In this document: one piece after another, positions 12,135 through 23,600 of the stretch
How the letters are laid out: every line of letters starts with the position of its first letter
Numbering within the stretch: the stretch's first letter is position 1
NCBI RefSeq assembly: GCF_003610465.1
Contig: NZ_RAQI01000003.1
Location: 186,001-250,000 of the forward strand
DNA from: Xenorhabdus ehlersii
GTDB lineage: Bacteria; Pseudomonadota; Gammaproteobacteria; Enterobacterales; Enterobacteriaceae
DNA length: 64,000 bases
Direction of reading: 5' to 3'
The notes under the pieces: model-generated
Databases searched by the model: none
What the model saw: the letters and a program-made list of their open reading frames with translations, nothing else
What the model was told of the DNA's origin: nothing
Made by a program: the position numbers and the translations under genes

Positions 12135-12337
12135 AGAATGATCTCCAAATTAATTGAAGGTCATTCTAGGACGTCTGTTCAGGTTTGCAATGTGATATAG
12201 GCTATATAATTAATGAAATCGGTGTAATAACAATATTATTTTAGTCAACCATGTCAAATTTTTGCTGTTTTAATGGGCTTGTTTGCTTTTTTATTGCAAT
12301 TTTGTAACGACTGAGGTCATAGTCATTCATAAAATGG

Positions 12338-13033
12338 TTAACCAAATAGATGCAGCAATACTGGAAATAGAAAAGGTGCAATCAGCGAGGTAATAATGCC
12401 GCAGGTCATTAAAGCCAGTGAGCTGTATGCACCTTCAACATGATCTATTTCCGCACAGCGAGCCGTTCCCACCGCATGGGATGCTGTACCCATTGCCAAT
12501 CCCCGTGCCGCCTGGGTTTTTATTTTTAGAACGTTAAACAGATTGTGACCAAAGATAGCTCCTAAAATACCTACCAAAATGACACACGCTGCGCTAATGG
12601 CAGGAATACCACCAATGGAATCGGCTACAGCCATAGCGATTGGGGTCGTCACGGATTTGGGGAGAATAGAGGCCACAATTTCAGGTGTAGCACCTGCCCA
12701 TAATGCGATGGCAGTTCCTGTAACCATTGCGACAACGCTGCCCACAAAACAGATGCCAATAATGGATTTCCATTGAGCCCGGATTTGATGTAGCTGTTCA
12801 TACAGAGGAAAAGCCAGAGCAACAACGGCAGGTTGCAGCAAATCATTCAGTATCCGGCTACCGGCAAAATAGTGTTTGTAAGGGGTATGAGTCAGCAGCA
12901 GCAAGGGAATGATAACGGCCATTGAGATCAATAACGGATTAAATATAGGCAGTTTGAGTCGTACTGACAGTTTTTTAGCGCAGTAAAATACAATCAGGGT
13001 TAACGGTAGTGACCACCAAATATGGCTTAACAT
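12338..13033 (-). CDS. yohK: LrgB/CidB-family membrane protein YohK
   Basis: Multi-pass inner-membrane protein of 231 residues, the LrgB/CidB half of the holin-antiholin-like pair. It has the conserved [18 protein letters not shown] segment and the [13 protein letters not shown] region. Its ATG lies inside the end of yohJ: the A of the start codon is the last base of an A9 tract (13041-13033 on the coding strand) that also encodes the YohJ lysines. AAGAGA upstream is a weak ribosome-binding site, so coupling to yohJ translation is likely. The function in gram-negative bacteria is uncertain; related plastid proteins move glycolate and glycerate. Confidence 0.93.
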   Translation of the reverse strand: MLSHIWWSLPLTLIVFYCAKKLSVRLKLPIFNPLLISMAVIIPLLLLTHTPYKHYFAGSRILNDLLQPAVVALAFPLYEQLHQIRAQWKSIIGICFVGSVVAMVTGTAIALWAGATPEIVASILPKSVTTPIAMAVADSIGGIPAISAACVILVGILGAIFGHNLFNVLKIKTQAARGLAMGTASHAVGTARCAEIDHVEGAYSSLALMTCGIITSLIAPFLFPVLLHLFG

Positions 13034-13530
13034 TTTTTTTTCTCTTTCGGTTCTTGTGATAACTGTTGCGATGGACTTGTTGGTGTTGAGGTGGGTGGTT
13101 GCTGCTTAGTACTCGTTTGGTTAGTATCCATTTGTTGAGTCCCAATAATGATACGTTCACGATGAATATAGTGGGAGCTGTAAGCAACGACGACCATAAC
13201 AATCACTGTGCTAACGATACAAGACAGGAGGATGGGGAGCATTTGTTGGCTAAGCTGTGGGTAATAATCCATGATCCCCACCCCGATGGGCAAAAAGAGC
13301 AGTGTCATGTTTTTCATCAATAAGCTACAGCCTGGTTTTACCCAATGTGAGGGAATAATTTGGGATGCGAGTAAACCAAACAGGAGAAGTAAGCCAATAA
13401 TACTGCCGGGGAGAGAGAAAGGAAGCAGTGCCGAAATAATATTCCCCGCGATCAGGCACAAATAGAGCAGCGCAAATGCGCGCAGATATTGCCAACCTAT
13501 TATCAGCACATTTTGGAAAGACATAATCAA
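13027..13530 (-). CDS. yohJ: LrgA/CidA-family membrane protein YohJ with extra C-terminal tail
   Basis: Residues 1-130 match YohJ, the LrgA/CidA holin-like partner, with four hydrophobic segments and motifs [12 protein letters not shown] and [22 protein letters not shown]. coli YohJ stops soon after this point at 132 residues. Here about 35 further residues, rich in Thr, Ser, Gln and Pro, run to KEKKKC, making 167. The tail ends in three AAA codons that overlap the yohK start codon by reading-frame offset. The pair overlaps by 7 bases and is an operon. The tail is hydrophilic and probably cytoplasmic. Confidence 0.9.
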   Translation of the reverse strand: MIMSFQNVLIIGWQYLRAFALLYLCLIAGNIISALLPFSLPGSIIGLLLLFGLLASQIIPSHWVKPGCSLLMKNMTLLFLPIGVGIMDYYPQLSQQMLPILLSCIVSTVIVMVVVAYSSHYIHRERIIIGTQQMDTNQTSTKQQPPTSTPTSPSQQLSQEPKEKKKC

Positions 13531-13596
13531 TAATTCCTCAATACAGCGAGGGTTTTATCATACGACTAACATTGTGAATGTGCCACACATCACATT

Positions 13597-13627
13597 AAAA
13601 AGCGGGTCTTTTTTGGAACCCGCTTTA
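13597..13627 (-). terminator. Rho-independent terminator of metG
   Basis: Nine-base stem AAAGCGGGT / ACCCGCTTT around a 10-base loop. On the minus strand a T run follows the stem, 46 bases after the metG stop. Confidence 0.85.
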
Positions 13628-13672
13628 TTATCTAATTGATAATTAATGATATCTATCAAAGATATGCAACTA

Positions 13673-15700
13673 TCATTTAACCAGCATACCTGGCTGGGCG
13701 CCACTATCTGGGCTTAGCAAGAAAATATCTTTTCCACCAGGGCCAGCCGCCATCACCATGCCTTCTGAAATACCGAAGCGCATTTTGCGTGGAGCAAGGT
13801 TGGCAACCATCACAGTCAGACGATTTTCCAGTGTCTTAGGATCAGGATAGGCTGAACGAATACCAGAGAAGACTTGGCGAGTCTCACCACCGAGATCAAG
13901 TGTTAGTTTCAGTAACTTATCTGAACCTTCGACAAAATCAGCCTGTTTGATTAGGGCAATGCGCAAGTCAACCTTGGCAAAGTCATCAAATGCAATGGTG
14001 TCCTGAATTGGATCATCTGCCAGTGGGCCTGTTACGGTTTTTTGTGGTTCGATGCTCTCTTTCGAATCAGCAACCATTGCTTCAATTTTAGCCATTTCGA
14101 TGCGGTTGAACAGCGCCTTGAATGGTGAAACGTCATGGTTTAACAGAGGCTGCTGGATACTGTCCCAGGTCAGTTCAGTATTCAGGAAGGCTTCTGCTCG
14201 TGTGGACAAACCTGGAAGAACAGGTTTCAGGTAAGTCATCAGCACGCGGAACAGGTTAATTCCCATTGAGCAGATTGCTTGCAGATCAGCGTCACGGCCT
14301 TCTTGTTTCGCCACAACCCACGGTGCTTGCTCATCAACATAGCGGTTAGCCAGATCAGCCAGTGCCATAATTTCACGGATTGCCTTGCCGAATTCACGGT
14401 TGGTAAAGTCTTCTGCGATACCCTGTGCAGCTTCGACAAATTTCTGGTATAGCGCAGGATCAGCGAGTTGGTCTGCCAGTTTGCCCCCAAAGCGCTTGTT
14501 GATAAAGCCTGCATTGCGTGAAGCAAGGTTAACCACTTTATTAACGATATCGCTGTTTACACGCTGAACAAAATCTTCCAGATTCAGATCAATATCATCA
14601 ATGCGGGAAGAGAGTTTTGCCGCGTAGTAATAGCGTAGGCAGTCTGCATCAAGGTGTTTCAGATAAGTACTAGCCTTGATGAAGGTGCCACGAGATTTAG
14701 ACATCTTAGTGCCGTTAACCGTGATGTAGCCATGGACGAACAGGTTGGTTGGCTTACGGTAATTACAACCTTCCAGCATGGCAGGCCAGAACAAACTGTG
14801 GAAATAAACGATATCTTTGCCAATAAAATGGTAGAGATCGGCTTTGGAATCTTTCTCCCAGAATTCATCGAAATTCAGGTCATTACGTTTATCACACAGA
14901 TTCTTGAACGAGCCCATATAGCCAATGGGAGCATCCAGCCAGACATAGAAATATTTACCTGGCTGATCAGGGATCTCAAAGCCAAAATAAGGTGCATCAC
15001 GGGTAATATCCCATTGTTGCAGCCCAGCTTCGAACCACTCCTGCATTTTATTTGCCACTTGTTCCTGCAAAGTGCCAGAACGTGTCCATTTTTGCAGCAT
15101 ATCGCTGAAAGCAGGCAGATCGAAGAAGAAATGCTCTGTATCACGCATTTCTGGCGTTGCCCCAGAGACAACGGAACGAGGATTAAGCAATTCCGTTGGA
15201 GAATAGGTGGTTCCGCAGACTTCACAGTTATCGCCATACTGATCTTCTGCCTTACATTTCGGGCAGGAGCCTTTGACGAAACGGTCTGGCAGGAACATAT
15301 TTTTTTCTGGATCATATAATTGAGAAATCGTCCGATTTTTAATGTAACCGTTCTTTTTCAGTTCCAGATAAATTTTGGAGGCAAGCGCTCTGTTCTCTTC
15401 GCTGTGCGTAGAGTGGTAATTATCATAGCTAATGGCAAAACCGGCAAAATCCTGCTGATGCTCTAGGCTCACCTTGGCAATCATCTCTTCTGGAGAGATA
15501 CCACTCTGCTGGGCTTTCAGCATAATTGGTGTACCGTGGGCATCATCGGCACAGACAAAGTGAACCTCTTTGCCGCGCATTCGATGATAACGAACCCAAA
15601 TATCAGCCTGAATGTGTTCCAGAATATGACCGAGATGAATTGGACCGTTAGCATAAGGTAACGCACAGGTCACCAATAATTTGTTCGCGACTTGAGACAT
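13673..15700 (-). CDS. metG: Methionyl-tRNA synthetase
   Basis: Charges tRNA-Met. Class I signature HLGH at residues 22-25, KMSKS at 332-336, a knuckle zinc site with C146, C149, C159 and C162, and a C-terminal EMAP-like tRNA-binding domain (from about residue 570) used for dimerisation. Length 675 against 677 in E. coli. Divergent from apbC across 183 bases, as in E. coli metG-mrp. The terminator follows closely, so it is probably transcribed alone. Confidence 0.98.
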   Translation of the reverse strand: MSQVANKLLVTCALPYANGPIHLGHILEHIQADIWVRYHRMRGKEVHFVCADDAHGTPIMLKAQQSGISPEEMIAKVSLEHQQDFAGFAISYDNYHSTHSEENRALASKIYLELKKNGYIKNRTISQLYDPEKNMFLPDRFVKGSCPKCKAEDQYGDNCEVCGTTYSPTELLNPRSVVSGATPEMRDTEHFFFDLPAFSDMLQKWTRSGTLQEQVANKMQEWFEAGLQQWDITRDAPYFGFEIPDQPGKYFYVWLDAPIGYMGSFKNLCDKRNDLNFDEFWEKDSKADLYHFIGKDIVYFHSLFWPAMLEGCNYRKPTNLFVHGYITVNGTKMSKSRGTFIKASTYLKHLDADCLRYYYAAKLSSRIDDIDLNLEDFVQRVNSDIVNKVVNLASRNAGFINKRFGGKLADQLADPALYQKFVEAAQGIAEDFTNREFGKAIREIMALADLANRYVDEQAPWVVAKQEGRDADLQAICSMGINLFRVLMTYLKPVLPGLSTRAEAFLNTELTWDSIQQPLLNHDVSPFKALFNRIEMAKIEAMVADSKESIEPQKTVTGPLADDPIQDTIAFDDFAKVDLRIALIKQADFVEGSDKLLKLTLDLGGETRQVFSGIRSAYPDPKTLENRLTVMVANLAPRKMRFGISEGMVMAAGPGGKDIFLLSPDSGAQPGMLVK

Positions 15701-15883
15701 AGTTAGGATCTGACTTCCATAAAGTGAAAAGGGTTTTTGATGTTACCTGATAAGGAGCGTTGCCGCTAGGGTAACGCAAGATCTTCATCACTTTTACTCG
15801 TTGCCTTTATCCGAAGTGGTTAGCTTCTGTTATGATGGCCAAAACAGTTTTAGGTTGAAAAAGATAAATCAAAAGGAGCCGGG

Positions 15884-16996
15884 ATGAACTTACAATCCCC
15901 CGAGCAGACCAATCCTGACCTGCTGAAAGAACATGTTGTAAAGATATTAACGACATTCAAACATCTGACTTTAGAACAAGATTTGATTGCCCTGAAAGCA
16001 TTGCATCATTGCACTATGCTGGATGGGATATTGCATATTGAATTGACCATGCCGTTTGTCTGGAAACGCGCCTTCGAAATATTAAAGAAAGAAACCACCC
16101 AACCCTTGCAATCTGCGACGGGAGCAAAATCTGTTGAATGGCGATTAACCCACAATATCAGCACATTGTGCCGATCCAATAATCTGCCTGGTGTTAATGG
16201 CGTGCGCAATATCGTGGCAGTCAGTTCAGGGAAAGGGGGCGTAGGGAAATCCAGCACAGCGGTGAATCTGGCGCTGGCGCTGGCACAGGAAGGCGCAAAA
16301 GTGGGAATTTTGGATGCGGATATTTATGGCCCGTCTATCCCCAATATGCTTGGTACAGCCAAAGAGCGCCCGACTTCCCCTGATGGACAGCATATGGCGC
16401 CAATTATGGTTCACAGCATGGCTACCAACTCTATTGGCTACCTTGTTACCGATGATAACGCGATGGTATGGCGTGGACCGATGGCAAGTAAGGCCTTGAT
16501 GCAGATGCTGCAAGATACGCTGTGGCCGGATCTGGATTATCTGGTGATTGATATGCCGCCAGGAACAGGCGATATTCAACTAACACTGTCCCAGAATATT
16601 CCGGTGACGGGGGCGTTGGTTGTCACAACACCGCAGGATATTGCCCTGATCGATGCGATGAAAGGCATCGTCATGTTCCAGAAAGTCAATGTGCCAGTGT
16701 TGGGGATTATTGAGAACATGAGTACCCATATTTGCGGTAATTGCGGTCATCATGAGCCAATTTTCGGCACGGGTGGGGCGGCAAAACTGGCAGAAAAATA
16801 TCATTGCCAATTACTGGGGCAGATCCCGCTGCATATTTCACTGCGTGAAGATCTTGATCGTGGTGAACCAACAGTAATTAGCCAGCCTGACAGTGAATTT
16901 GCAGATATTTATCGTGAAATTGCTGCCAATATTTCTGCGAAGATGTATTGGCAGGGCGAAAAAATCCCAACTGAAATTTCTTTTCGTGCAGTTTGA
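15884..16996 (+). CDS. apbC: Iron-sulfur cluster carrier protein ApbC (Mrp)
   Basis: ParA/MinD-type P-loop ATPase that binds and hands on Fe-S clusters. The N-terminal MIP18-like domain spans about residues 10-75. The deviant Walker A SGKGGVGKS is at 115-123, DADIYGPS at 145-152, and the cluster-binding pair CGNC at C284 and C287. Length 370, E. coli 369. The start has an AAAAGGAG site seven bases upstream. Divergent from metG, conserved synteny. Confidence 0.96.
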   Translation: MNLQSPEQTNPDLLKEHVVKILTTFKHLTLEQDLIALKALHHCTMLDGILHIELTMPFVWKRAFEILKKETTQPLQSATGAKSVEWRLTHNISTLCRSNNLPGVNGVRNIVAVSSGKGGVGKSSTAVNLALALAQEGAKVGILDADIYGPSIPNMLGTAKERPTSPDGQHMAPIMVHSMATNSIGYLVTDDNAMVWRGPMASKALMQMLQDTLWPDLDYLVIDMPPGTGDIQLTLSQNIPVTGALVVTTPQDIALIDAMKGIVMFQKVNVPVLGIIENMSTHICGNCGHHEPIFGTGGAAKLAEKYHCQLLGQIPLHISLREDLDRGEPTVISQPDSEFADIYREIAANISAKMYWQGEKIPTEISFRAV

Positions 16997-17353
16997 TTAA
17001 TGAGTTTAACCGTATGTAACAGCGGTTGCGTAGAAAATGTTGGTCAATGGCTCAATTGATACGGAGTCATTGATCAGTGCTCAATGCTCAATGTTTTCTC
17101 TATTTTCTACCGCAATGTGGCTCCTCATCATCCGAGATCCGGTTGCATATTTTTGTGAAAATTATTTGCAGAATATTTTACCTCAGAGGCATAAAATTGC
17201 GGGATTTTTATGCGAAGCGTATCGAAAAAAACGAGACTTATCTTGTTTACTCTGGAATAGAAGTCATTAACTCCCTATAATCCGCCAAACATGGTGTTAG
17301 CAAATACCATATTTCTACTTTATTTTTTCTTTTTTAACCAGGTTATTTTTAGT
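16997..17353 (+). other. Intergenic region between apbC and udk
   Basis: This 357-base gap contains no gene I can support. Frames open across 17037-17270 and 17077-17280 code for unconvincing, shifting sequences without a ribosome-binding site. The right end carries a probable udk promoter (17276-17281). Confidence 0.5.
17276..17281 (+). promoter_or_regulatory. Probable -10 box of the udk promoter
   Basis: Perfect TATAAT followed by a GC-rich discriminator (CCGCC), about 70 bases before the udk start codon. No good -35 element stands at 16-18 bases, so this is a partial match. Confidence 0.4.
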
Positions 17354-17995
17354 ATGGCTGATGAAGCACATAAGTGTACAATCGTAGGTATTTCAGGTGC
17401 CTCCGCCTCAGGCAAAAGCCTTATTGCCAGCACACTTTATCGAGAATTACGGGCTCAGGTTGGTGATCACAATATCGGCGTTATTCCAGAAGATTGCTAT
17501 TATAAAGACCAAACTAACACCCCGATAGAAGAACGTTATAAAGTTAATTATGATCACCCAAATTCAATGGATCACAATTTACTATTCGAACATCTTCAGG
17601 CATTGAAAGCTGGAAAATCCATTGAATTGCCACAATATGACTACGTTGAGCACACCCGCAAACCTGAATCCATTCATTTTGAACCGAAAAGAGTTATTAT
17701 CCTCGAAGGTATTCTACTATTAACAGATAAGCGTCTACGCCAAGAACTGGATTTCTCCATTTTTGTCGATACGCCACTGGATATTTGTTTGATGCGCCGC
17801 ATCAAACGTGATGTGAATGAACGCGGACGTTCATTGGATTCCGTGATGGAGCAGTACAAGAAAACCGTGCGCCCAATGTTCCTGCAATTTATCGAGCCAT
17901 CGAAACAATATGCCGATATTATTGTCCCTCGTGGTGGTAAAAACCGCGTGGCCATTGATATTTTAAAAGCCAAGATTGGCCAATTTTGCGAATAA
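17354..17995 (+). CDS. udk: Uridine kinase
   Basis: Phosphorylates uridine and cytidine in pyrimidine salvage, linking with cdd and dcd. P-loop GASASGKS at residues 15-22, then PEDCYYKDQ, the NYDHP substrate region and the lid [13 protein letters not shown]. The ATG at 17354 gives 213 residues, exactly E. coli Udk. The longer open frame to 17291 adds a hydrophobic stretch foreign to the family. The ribosome-binding site is poor. dcd starts 47 bases downstream, so udk-dcd-asmA is probably one transcript. Confidence 0.96.
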   Translation: MADEAHKCTIVGISGASASGKSLIASTLYRELRAQVGDHNIGVIPEDCYYKDQTNTPIEERYKVNYDHPNSMDHNLLFEHLQALKAGKSIELPQYDYVEHTRKPESIHFEPKRVIILEGILLLTDKRLRQELDFSIFVDTPLDICLMRRIKRDVNERGRSLDSVMEQYKKTVRPMFLQFIEPSKQYADIIVPRGGKNRVAIDILKAKIGQFCE

Positions 17996-18042
17996 TCTGT
18001 TGTTCAGGTATTCATAAGTATCATCGTATTTGAGAGGAAATA

Positions 18043-18624
18043 ATGCGACTCTGTGACCGTGACATTATTAAATGGCTAGATGAAGGTAAGCTGGTAATTA
18101 CCCCTCGTCCCCCTGTTGAACGTATTAATGGGGCAACTGCTGATGTGCGCCTTGGGAATCAGTTTCGTGTTTTTCGTGGTCATACTGCCGCCTATATTGA
18201 TTTGAGTGGCCCTAAGGCGGAAGTCAATGCGGCACTTGACCGTGTCATGAGCGATGAAATTATTTTGTCAGATGGAGAAGCATTTTTCCTCCATCCTGGC
18301 GAATTGGCTTTGGCAGTAACACTGGAATCTGTCACACTTCCGGATAATTTAGTCGGTTGGTTGGATGGTCGCTCATCTTTGGCACGCCTTGGTTTGATGG
18401 TTCATGTTACTGCGCATCGCATTGATCCAGGTTGGCAGGGGCAAATTGTCCTGGAATTCTACAATTCAGGCAAACTGCCTTTAGCCTTGCGTCCTGGTAT
18501 GGTAATAGGTGCATTGAGTTTTGAACCGCTTTCTGGCTCTGCTGAGCGACCTTATAACCGACGTCAGGATGCTAAATATAAAAATCAGCAGGGAGCCGTA
18601 GGTAGCCGAATCAGTGAGGATTAA
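18043..18624 (+). CDS. dcd: dCTP deaminase
   Basis: Deaminates dCTP to dUTP, feeding thymidylate synthesis. The core [13 protein letters not shown] and [17 protein letters not shown] is intact and the C-terminal segment [18 protein letters not shown] that closes the active site is present. 193 residues, same as E. coli. GAGAGGAAATA precedes the ATG. Sits between udk and asmA as in E. coli. Confidence 0.97.
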   Translation: MRLCDRDIIKWLDEGKLVITPRPPVERINGATADVRLGNQFRVFRGHTAAYIDLSGPKAEVNAALDRVMSDEIILSDGEAFFLHPGELALAVTLESVTLPDNLVGWLDGRSSLARLGLMVHVTAHRIDPGWQGQIVLEFYNSGKLPLALRPGMVIGALSFEPLSGSAERPYNRRQDAKYKNQQGAVGSRISED

Positions 18625-18688
18625 TCTTTTCTGGTAAAAGCCTTCTGGTGAAAAATAGTCTTCTTGTGAACATGAGACTGGGGAAGTC

Positions 18689-20560
18689 ATGAAAAGGTTG
18701 TTGACGACACTCATTATTTTGTTGGTAGTCATTGTGGCCGGCCTGACAGCATTGGTTATGTTGGTTAATCCCAATGATTTTCGTGGCTACATAGTTAAAC
18801 AAGTACAAAAGAAGAGTGGCTACCAGCTCGTGTTGCGGGATGACTTGCGCTGGCATGTTTGGCCCAAGTTAAGCATTCTGACCGGTGAGATCTCTCTGAC
18901 TGCTGAGAATGCCAAGGTACCGACCATTGTGGCCGAAAATATGCGTCTGGATGTGGAGTTGCTGCCACTGCTGTCTCATCAACTCTCAGTCAAAGAAGTG
19001 ATGTTGAAAGGGGCTGTTTTGCAGTTCACACCGGATAGCCAGCCGAAAAAGCAGCCAGAAGCCCCAATTGCGCCGGAAAGTGATATTCATTATCCAGTCG
19101 TCACGGGAAGCCAGGCTTGGAAACTGGATATTGCCAGAATCAGGTTAGTGGATAGCTTACTGATCTGGCAAACCAACGAGCATTCTCAATTAAATGTCCG
19201 TGATCTCAATTTGTTGTTGGAGCGAAGTGATCAAGATCACGTTAGCCTTAGCCTCCGCAGTGAAATCAATAAAAATCAACAAGAGCTGTCATTTGAACTC
19301 AATTCGTTGGTAGATATCTCTGATTATCCACAGCAGCTATCGGTCGACATTAATTCTTTTGAATACCAATTCCAGGGTATTGGGTTACCGTCTGCGGGTA
19401 TCCAAGGAACGGGCAGTGCCATAGTGAAATATCAGGCTGCACTTGAATCAATTGTGTTGCAAAAAATGGTATTGACGATGAATGACGGGAATGAGCTGAA
19501 AGGGAATATTACTGCCGTTTTGCAAGATAAGCCGCGATATTCCATCAATCTGAGTTCGTCAAAGTTCAATTTAGATAACCTGTTGGGGTGGGATGCTTTA
19601 CCGAAAAAGACGCCTCAGGCAAAGCATGATTATCGGGTTGAAAATAATTCCTTAAAACCGGTGATTGCAACGTCGGTTTCGGTATTATCTAATTATGACC
19701 TTACCTTTTTGCAAGGGTTTGATGCTGATATCTCATTTATGGCAGATAAATTCATTTATCAGGGCATGGATGTTAATCATTTTGGCCTGCAAGCGAGTAA
19801 TAACAGTGGCCTTACGGAAATCACAAAATTAAGTGGCAATGTGTTTGGTGGACATTTTGCGCTACCGACTTCAATTGATGCCACAGTTGTTCCTGCGAAA
19901 CTGCACACAAAGCCGCTCTTGCAAGGGATTGAGATACAACCTTTGTTAACTGCATTGGCATTGCCATCGATATTCAACGGTCAGCTTAATGTTGATGGTG
20001 ATCTTTGGGGAGAAGGTTATGACGAGTATGCTATTTCTCATTATTGGCAAGGTGATTTGAATATCGATTTAAAAAACGCGCGGTTGGAAGGATTGAATAT
20101 TCCTCAGCTTATTCAACAATCTTTTGCACGAGCAACAAATCAAGTCAGCCAACCTACAAATACAGATGATTTCACTGAAGCTAAAAGCATGTCGGTAAAA
20201 GCACAACTGGAGCGCGGTGAGATTAAAATCAGTGAACTTGCGGCAACTTCAGGCATGTTCAATATTAGAGGGCAGGGGAAAGCCAATTTACTGAAGCAAA
20301 ACACCGATGTTTCATTATGGGTGCAATTAACCAATGGATGGGGTAAGCAGAACGAATTAGTACGTCGTTTGGCGCAGTTAAAAATCCCACTGCGGGTTTA
20401 TGGTGACTGGAACAACCTGCAATATGCGTTGAATGTAGAACCCATGTTACGTGATGAATTACAGCAGAAGGCCAAAAAATCGATCAAAGATTGGCTTGAA
20501 AATAATAGCAGTAAGGAAAACATTAAAGCGTTGGAAGATCTACTGGATAAAAATAAGTGA
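18689..20560 (+). CDS. asmA: AsmA-family outer-membrane assembly protein
   Basis: Inner-membrane-anchored periplasmic protein of 623 residues: an N-terminal hydrophobic anchor at residues 4-26 followed by a long beta-rich AsmA domain, starting at the NPNDFRGYI motif. The C-terminal half, with the QSFARAT and ARG-like GQGKANLLKQ segments, aligns with E. coli AsmA (617). The family is linked to phospholipid transport between membranes and outer-membrane homeostasis. It has its own terminator, whose stem includes the asmA stop codon. Confidence 0.94.
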   Translation: MKRLLTTLIILLVVIVAGLTALVMLVNPNDFRGYIVKQVQKKSGYQLVLRDDLRWHVWPKLSILTGEISLTAENAKVPTIVAENMRLDVELLPLLSHQLSVKEVMLKGAVLQFTPDSQPKKQPEAPIAPESDIHYPVVTGSQAWKLDIARIRLVDSLLIWQTNEHSQLNVRDLNLLLERSDQDHVSLSLRSEINKNQQELSFELNSLVDISDYPQQLSVDINSFEYQFQGIGLPSAGIQGTGSAIVKYQAALESIVLQKMVLTMNDGNELKGNITAVLQDKPRYSINLSSSKFNLDNLLGWDALPKKTPQAKHDYRVENNSLKPVIATSVSVLSNYDLTFLQGFDADISFMADKFIYQGMDVNHFGLQASNNSGLTEITKLSGNVFGGHFALPTSIDATVVPAKLHTKPLLQGIEIQPLLTALALPSIFNGQLNVDGDLWGEGYDEYAISHYWQGDLNIDLKNARLEGLNIPQLIQQSFARATNQVSQPTNTDDFTEAKSMSVKAQLERGEIKISELAATSGMFNIRGQGKANLLKQNTDVSLWVQLTNGWGKQNELVRRLAQLKIPLRVYGDWNNLQYALNVEPMLRDELQQKAKKSIKDWLENNSSKENIKALEDLLDKNK

Positions 20561-20585
20561 TCGCTTCGGCGATCACCTATTTTAC
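20557..20585 (+). terminator. Terminator of asmA overlapping its stop codon
   Basis: Eight-base stem GTGATCGC / GCGATCAC closed by a TTCG tetraloop, then CTATTTTA. The TGA stop of asmA (20558-20560) lies in the left arm. Confidence 0.8.
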
Positions 20586-20649
20586 TGAGGGTTATAACGA
20601 AACTATTCCATTTTAAAGTGATGGATTAGTGTTGAACTTACTGTTTCTA

Positions 20650-23600
20650 TCAATACCCTATAACCTGATAATAGAAGTTTGGAACCCAACCTAATTGAGG
20701 CGTCGTGATAGATATTGTTAAGGTGTCTTTCGACAAACCATCCCCGTTTGCATTGCCGCGTTGTGTTTTGACATCAGCCAGATAACTGGGGCGTTGATTA
20801 TCAAAATTATCTCCGACAACACTTGCCTGACATGAGATGATGCCATTTGGCAAAGTAGTGGGCAGTTTGATTTTGTAGAAGTGGGTATAGTAAGTCACTC
20901 CGCCGATCTCGGCTGCATGAGAATCCCCAATGGGTTCACTACCTACCGCAACCCCATTTATCACGAATATCTCACCCAGCTTGATAATGGTGTGCTCGTC
21001 TATGATTCGACGTGACTCAATACCTAATCCAATCAGATTACCCAAGCCTAAATTTCTTACAAAGGCTTGTTTATCAGGAATATCCGCCCCGTTTTTGCTT
21101 TTCGCCAGTCGGCTATCCGCGTTAGCTTTTGCTGCTATCGCATTGGTATTGGCATCACTCGCTAATGTTTCAACTTTGCTGATGCGAGTATCAACCTCTA
21201 CTTTGCTATAAGCGCCTACATCAGAAGCGGTAAGTTTAATATCGGATAACAGGGCTTTACCATTGACGGTGCGTGTGAGTGGGACTCGGCTATCTGCATT
21301 GTTATTCGCTTTATTTGCCAGACCTTTAATATCTTCAAGGCGACTTTCTACCTCTACTTTAGTATAGGCATTCACATCAGAGGCCGTCAGATCAATATCG
21401 GATAACAGAGCCTTGCCATTCACAGTGCGAGTCAATGGGACTTTGTGCTCCGCAGTGTTATGGGCATTATTGGCTGTCTCCTTAACTTCATCGATAAGGA
21501 TGTTAATCTCCGCCTTGTTATAGGTATCGACATTGGCTGCGGTGAGTTCAATATCTGTTGACAGTTCTTTGCCGTTGATCTTACGGGTTAATGGCACTTT
21601 GCTGTCAGCAAGTTGAACAGCAGAGTTCGCTGTCTGGTTGGCGGCATCAGCCAGTTTTTCAACTTTGCCGATACTATCATCGAGTTCCGCTTTATTGTAA
21701 GTACCAACATCAACGGCATGTAGCTCAATATCAGTTAACAGTTCTTTGCCATTCACTTTACGAGTTGATGGCACTTTGTTATTGGCATCTTTACTCGCTG
21801 TCTCGGCTTTGTTATAGGCAGATTCTGCCAGCTTATCGACCTTACCTATACGATCATCGATTTCTACTTTGTTATAAGTACCAACATCAGCCGCAGTCAG
21901 CTCAATATCAGTTAACAGCTCTTTGCCATTAACTTTGAGAGTTGATGGGACGCTGTTACTAACACCTTTAAGGGCGTCATTTGCATGCTGATTGGCAGTA
22001 TCTGCCAGGGACTTAACATCCTTGATCTGGGCGTCAGTTTCGCCTTTGTTATAGGCATCAACATCTGCCGCAGTTAATTGAATATCTGCTGATAGCTCTT
22101 TGCCATTGATTTTACGGGATTCTGGGACTTTTTTGTCAAGCTCTTGAATGGCGAGACTAGCGTTATTATTGGCAGTATTAGCCAGTTGTTGAACATTGTC
22201 GACTTGTGCTTTAACGCCGTTGATAAGGTCATCCGTTTCCTTCTTATTGTAAGCATGAATATCGGATGCTGTCAGTTCAATATCCGTTATCAGTTCCTTG
22301 CCATTGACTTTACGGGTTGATGGGACTTTATCCTTGGCAGCTTGAATTGCGATATTGGCGTTGTTATTGGCAGTTTCTGCCAGTTTGTCAACCTTGCCGA
22401 CACGGTCATCAATCTCTGCTTTGTTATAGGTATCAATATCCGCTGCGGTCAGTTGAACATCCGCTGACAGCTCTTTGCCATTGACTTTGCGGGAGAGTGG
22501 TACTTTGTTATCGGCACTGTTAAGAGCAGCATTTGCCTGCTGGTTGGCAGTTTCTGCCAGTTTGTCAACCTTGCTGACACGGTCATCAATCTCGGCTTTG
22601 TTATAGGTATCAATATCCGCCGCAGTCAGTTGAACATCGGTTGACAACTCTTTGCCATTAACCTTACGGGTTAACGGGACTTTGCTATTAGCATCTTTAA
22701 TCGCGGTATTGGCATTGTTATAGGCAGATTCTGCCAGCTTATCAACTTTACCGACGCGGTCATCGATTTCCGCTTTATTGTAAGTATCGACATCCGCTGC
22801 AGACAGCTCAATGTCAGTTAACAGCTCTTTGCCATTAACTTTGCGAGTTGATGGGACGCTGTTATTAACACGTTGAAGGGCGTCATTCGCCTGCTGATTG
22901 GCAGTTTCTGCCAGTTTGTCAACCTTGCTGACACGGTCATCAATCTCGGCTTTGTTGTAGGTATCAATATCCGCCGCAGTCAGTTGAATATCTGCTGACA
23001 GCTCTTTGCCATTGACTTTACGGGTTAACGGGACTTTACTCTTAGCGTCTTGGGTTGCGGTATTGGCATTATTATTGGCGTTTTCAGCTAAATTATTAAC
23101 ATTGTCGATCTGTACTTTGACATCTTTGATGATGGCATCAGTTTCTTCTTTACCATAGGCACCAACATCAACTGCGCGTAATTCAATGTCAGATAATAGC
23201 TCTTTGCCATTGATTTTGCGGGATTCCGGGACTTTGTTCTTAGCATCTTGAATAGCCGTATTGGCGTTGTTATTGGCAGTTTCCGCTAGCTTCTCAACAT
23301 TACCGATACGATCATCGATTTCTACTTTATTGTAAGTACCGACATCAGCCGCACCCAATTCAATATCGGTTGTTAACTCTTTATTATTGATTTTGCGGGA
23401 TTCTGGAACTTTCTTGCTAAGCTCTTGAATGGCAGTGTTGGCGTTGTTATTGGCGGTGTCAGTTGCTTGCTGAACTGTGTTGATGCGATCGTCAATTTCT
23501 TTCTTATCGTAAGTGCCGACATCATTTGCTGTTAATTGGATGTCTATTAGCAACTCTTTGTTGTTGATCTTGCGACTTAATGGGACTTTCTTATCCAACT

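Noticed and set aside
14654..15319. 221-codon plus-strand frame opposite metG
   Set aside because: Shadow of the metG coding sequence; metG is unambiguous and full length.
17037..17280. Two overlapping plus-strand frames of 67 and 77 codons
   Set aside because: No ribosome-binding site, no similarity, and composition like the surrounding non-coding DNA.
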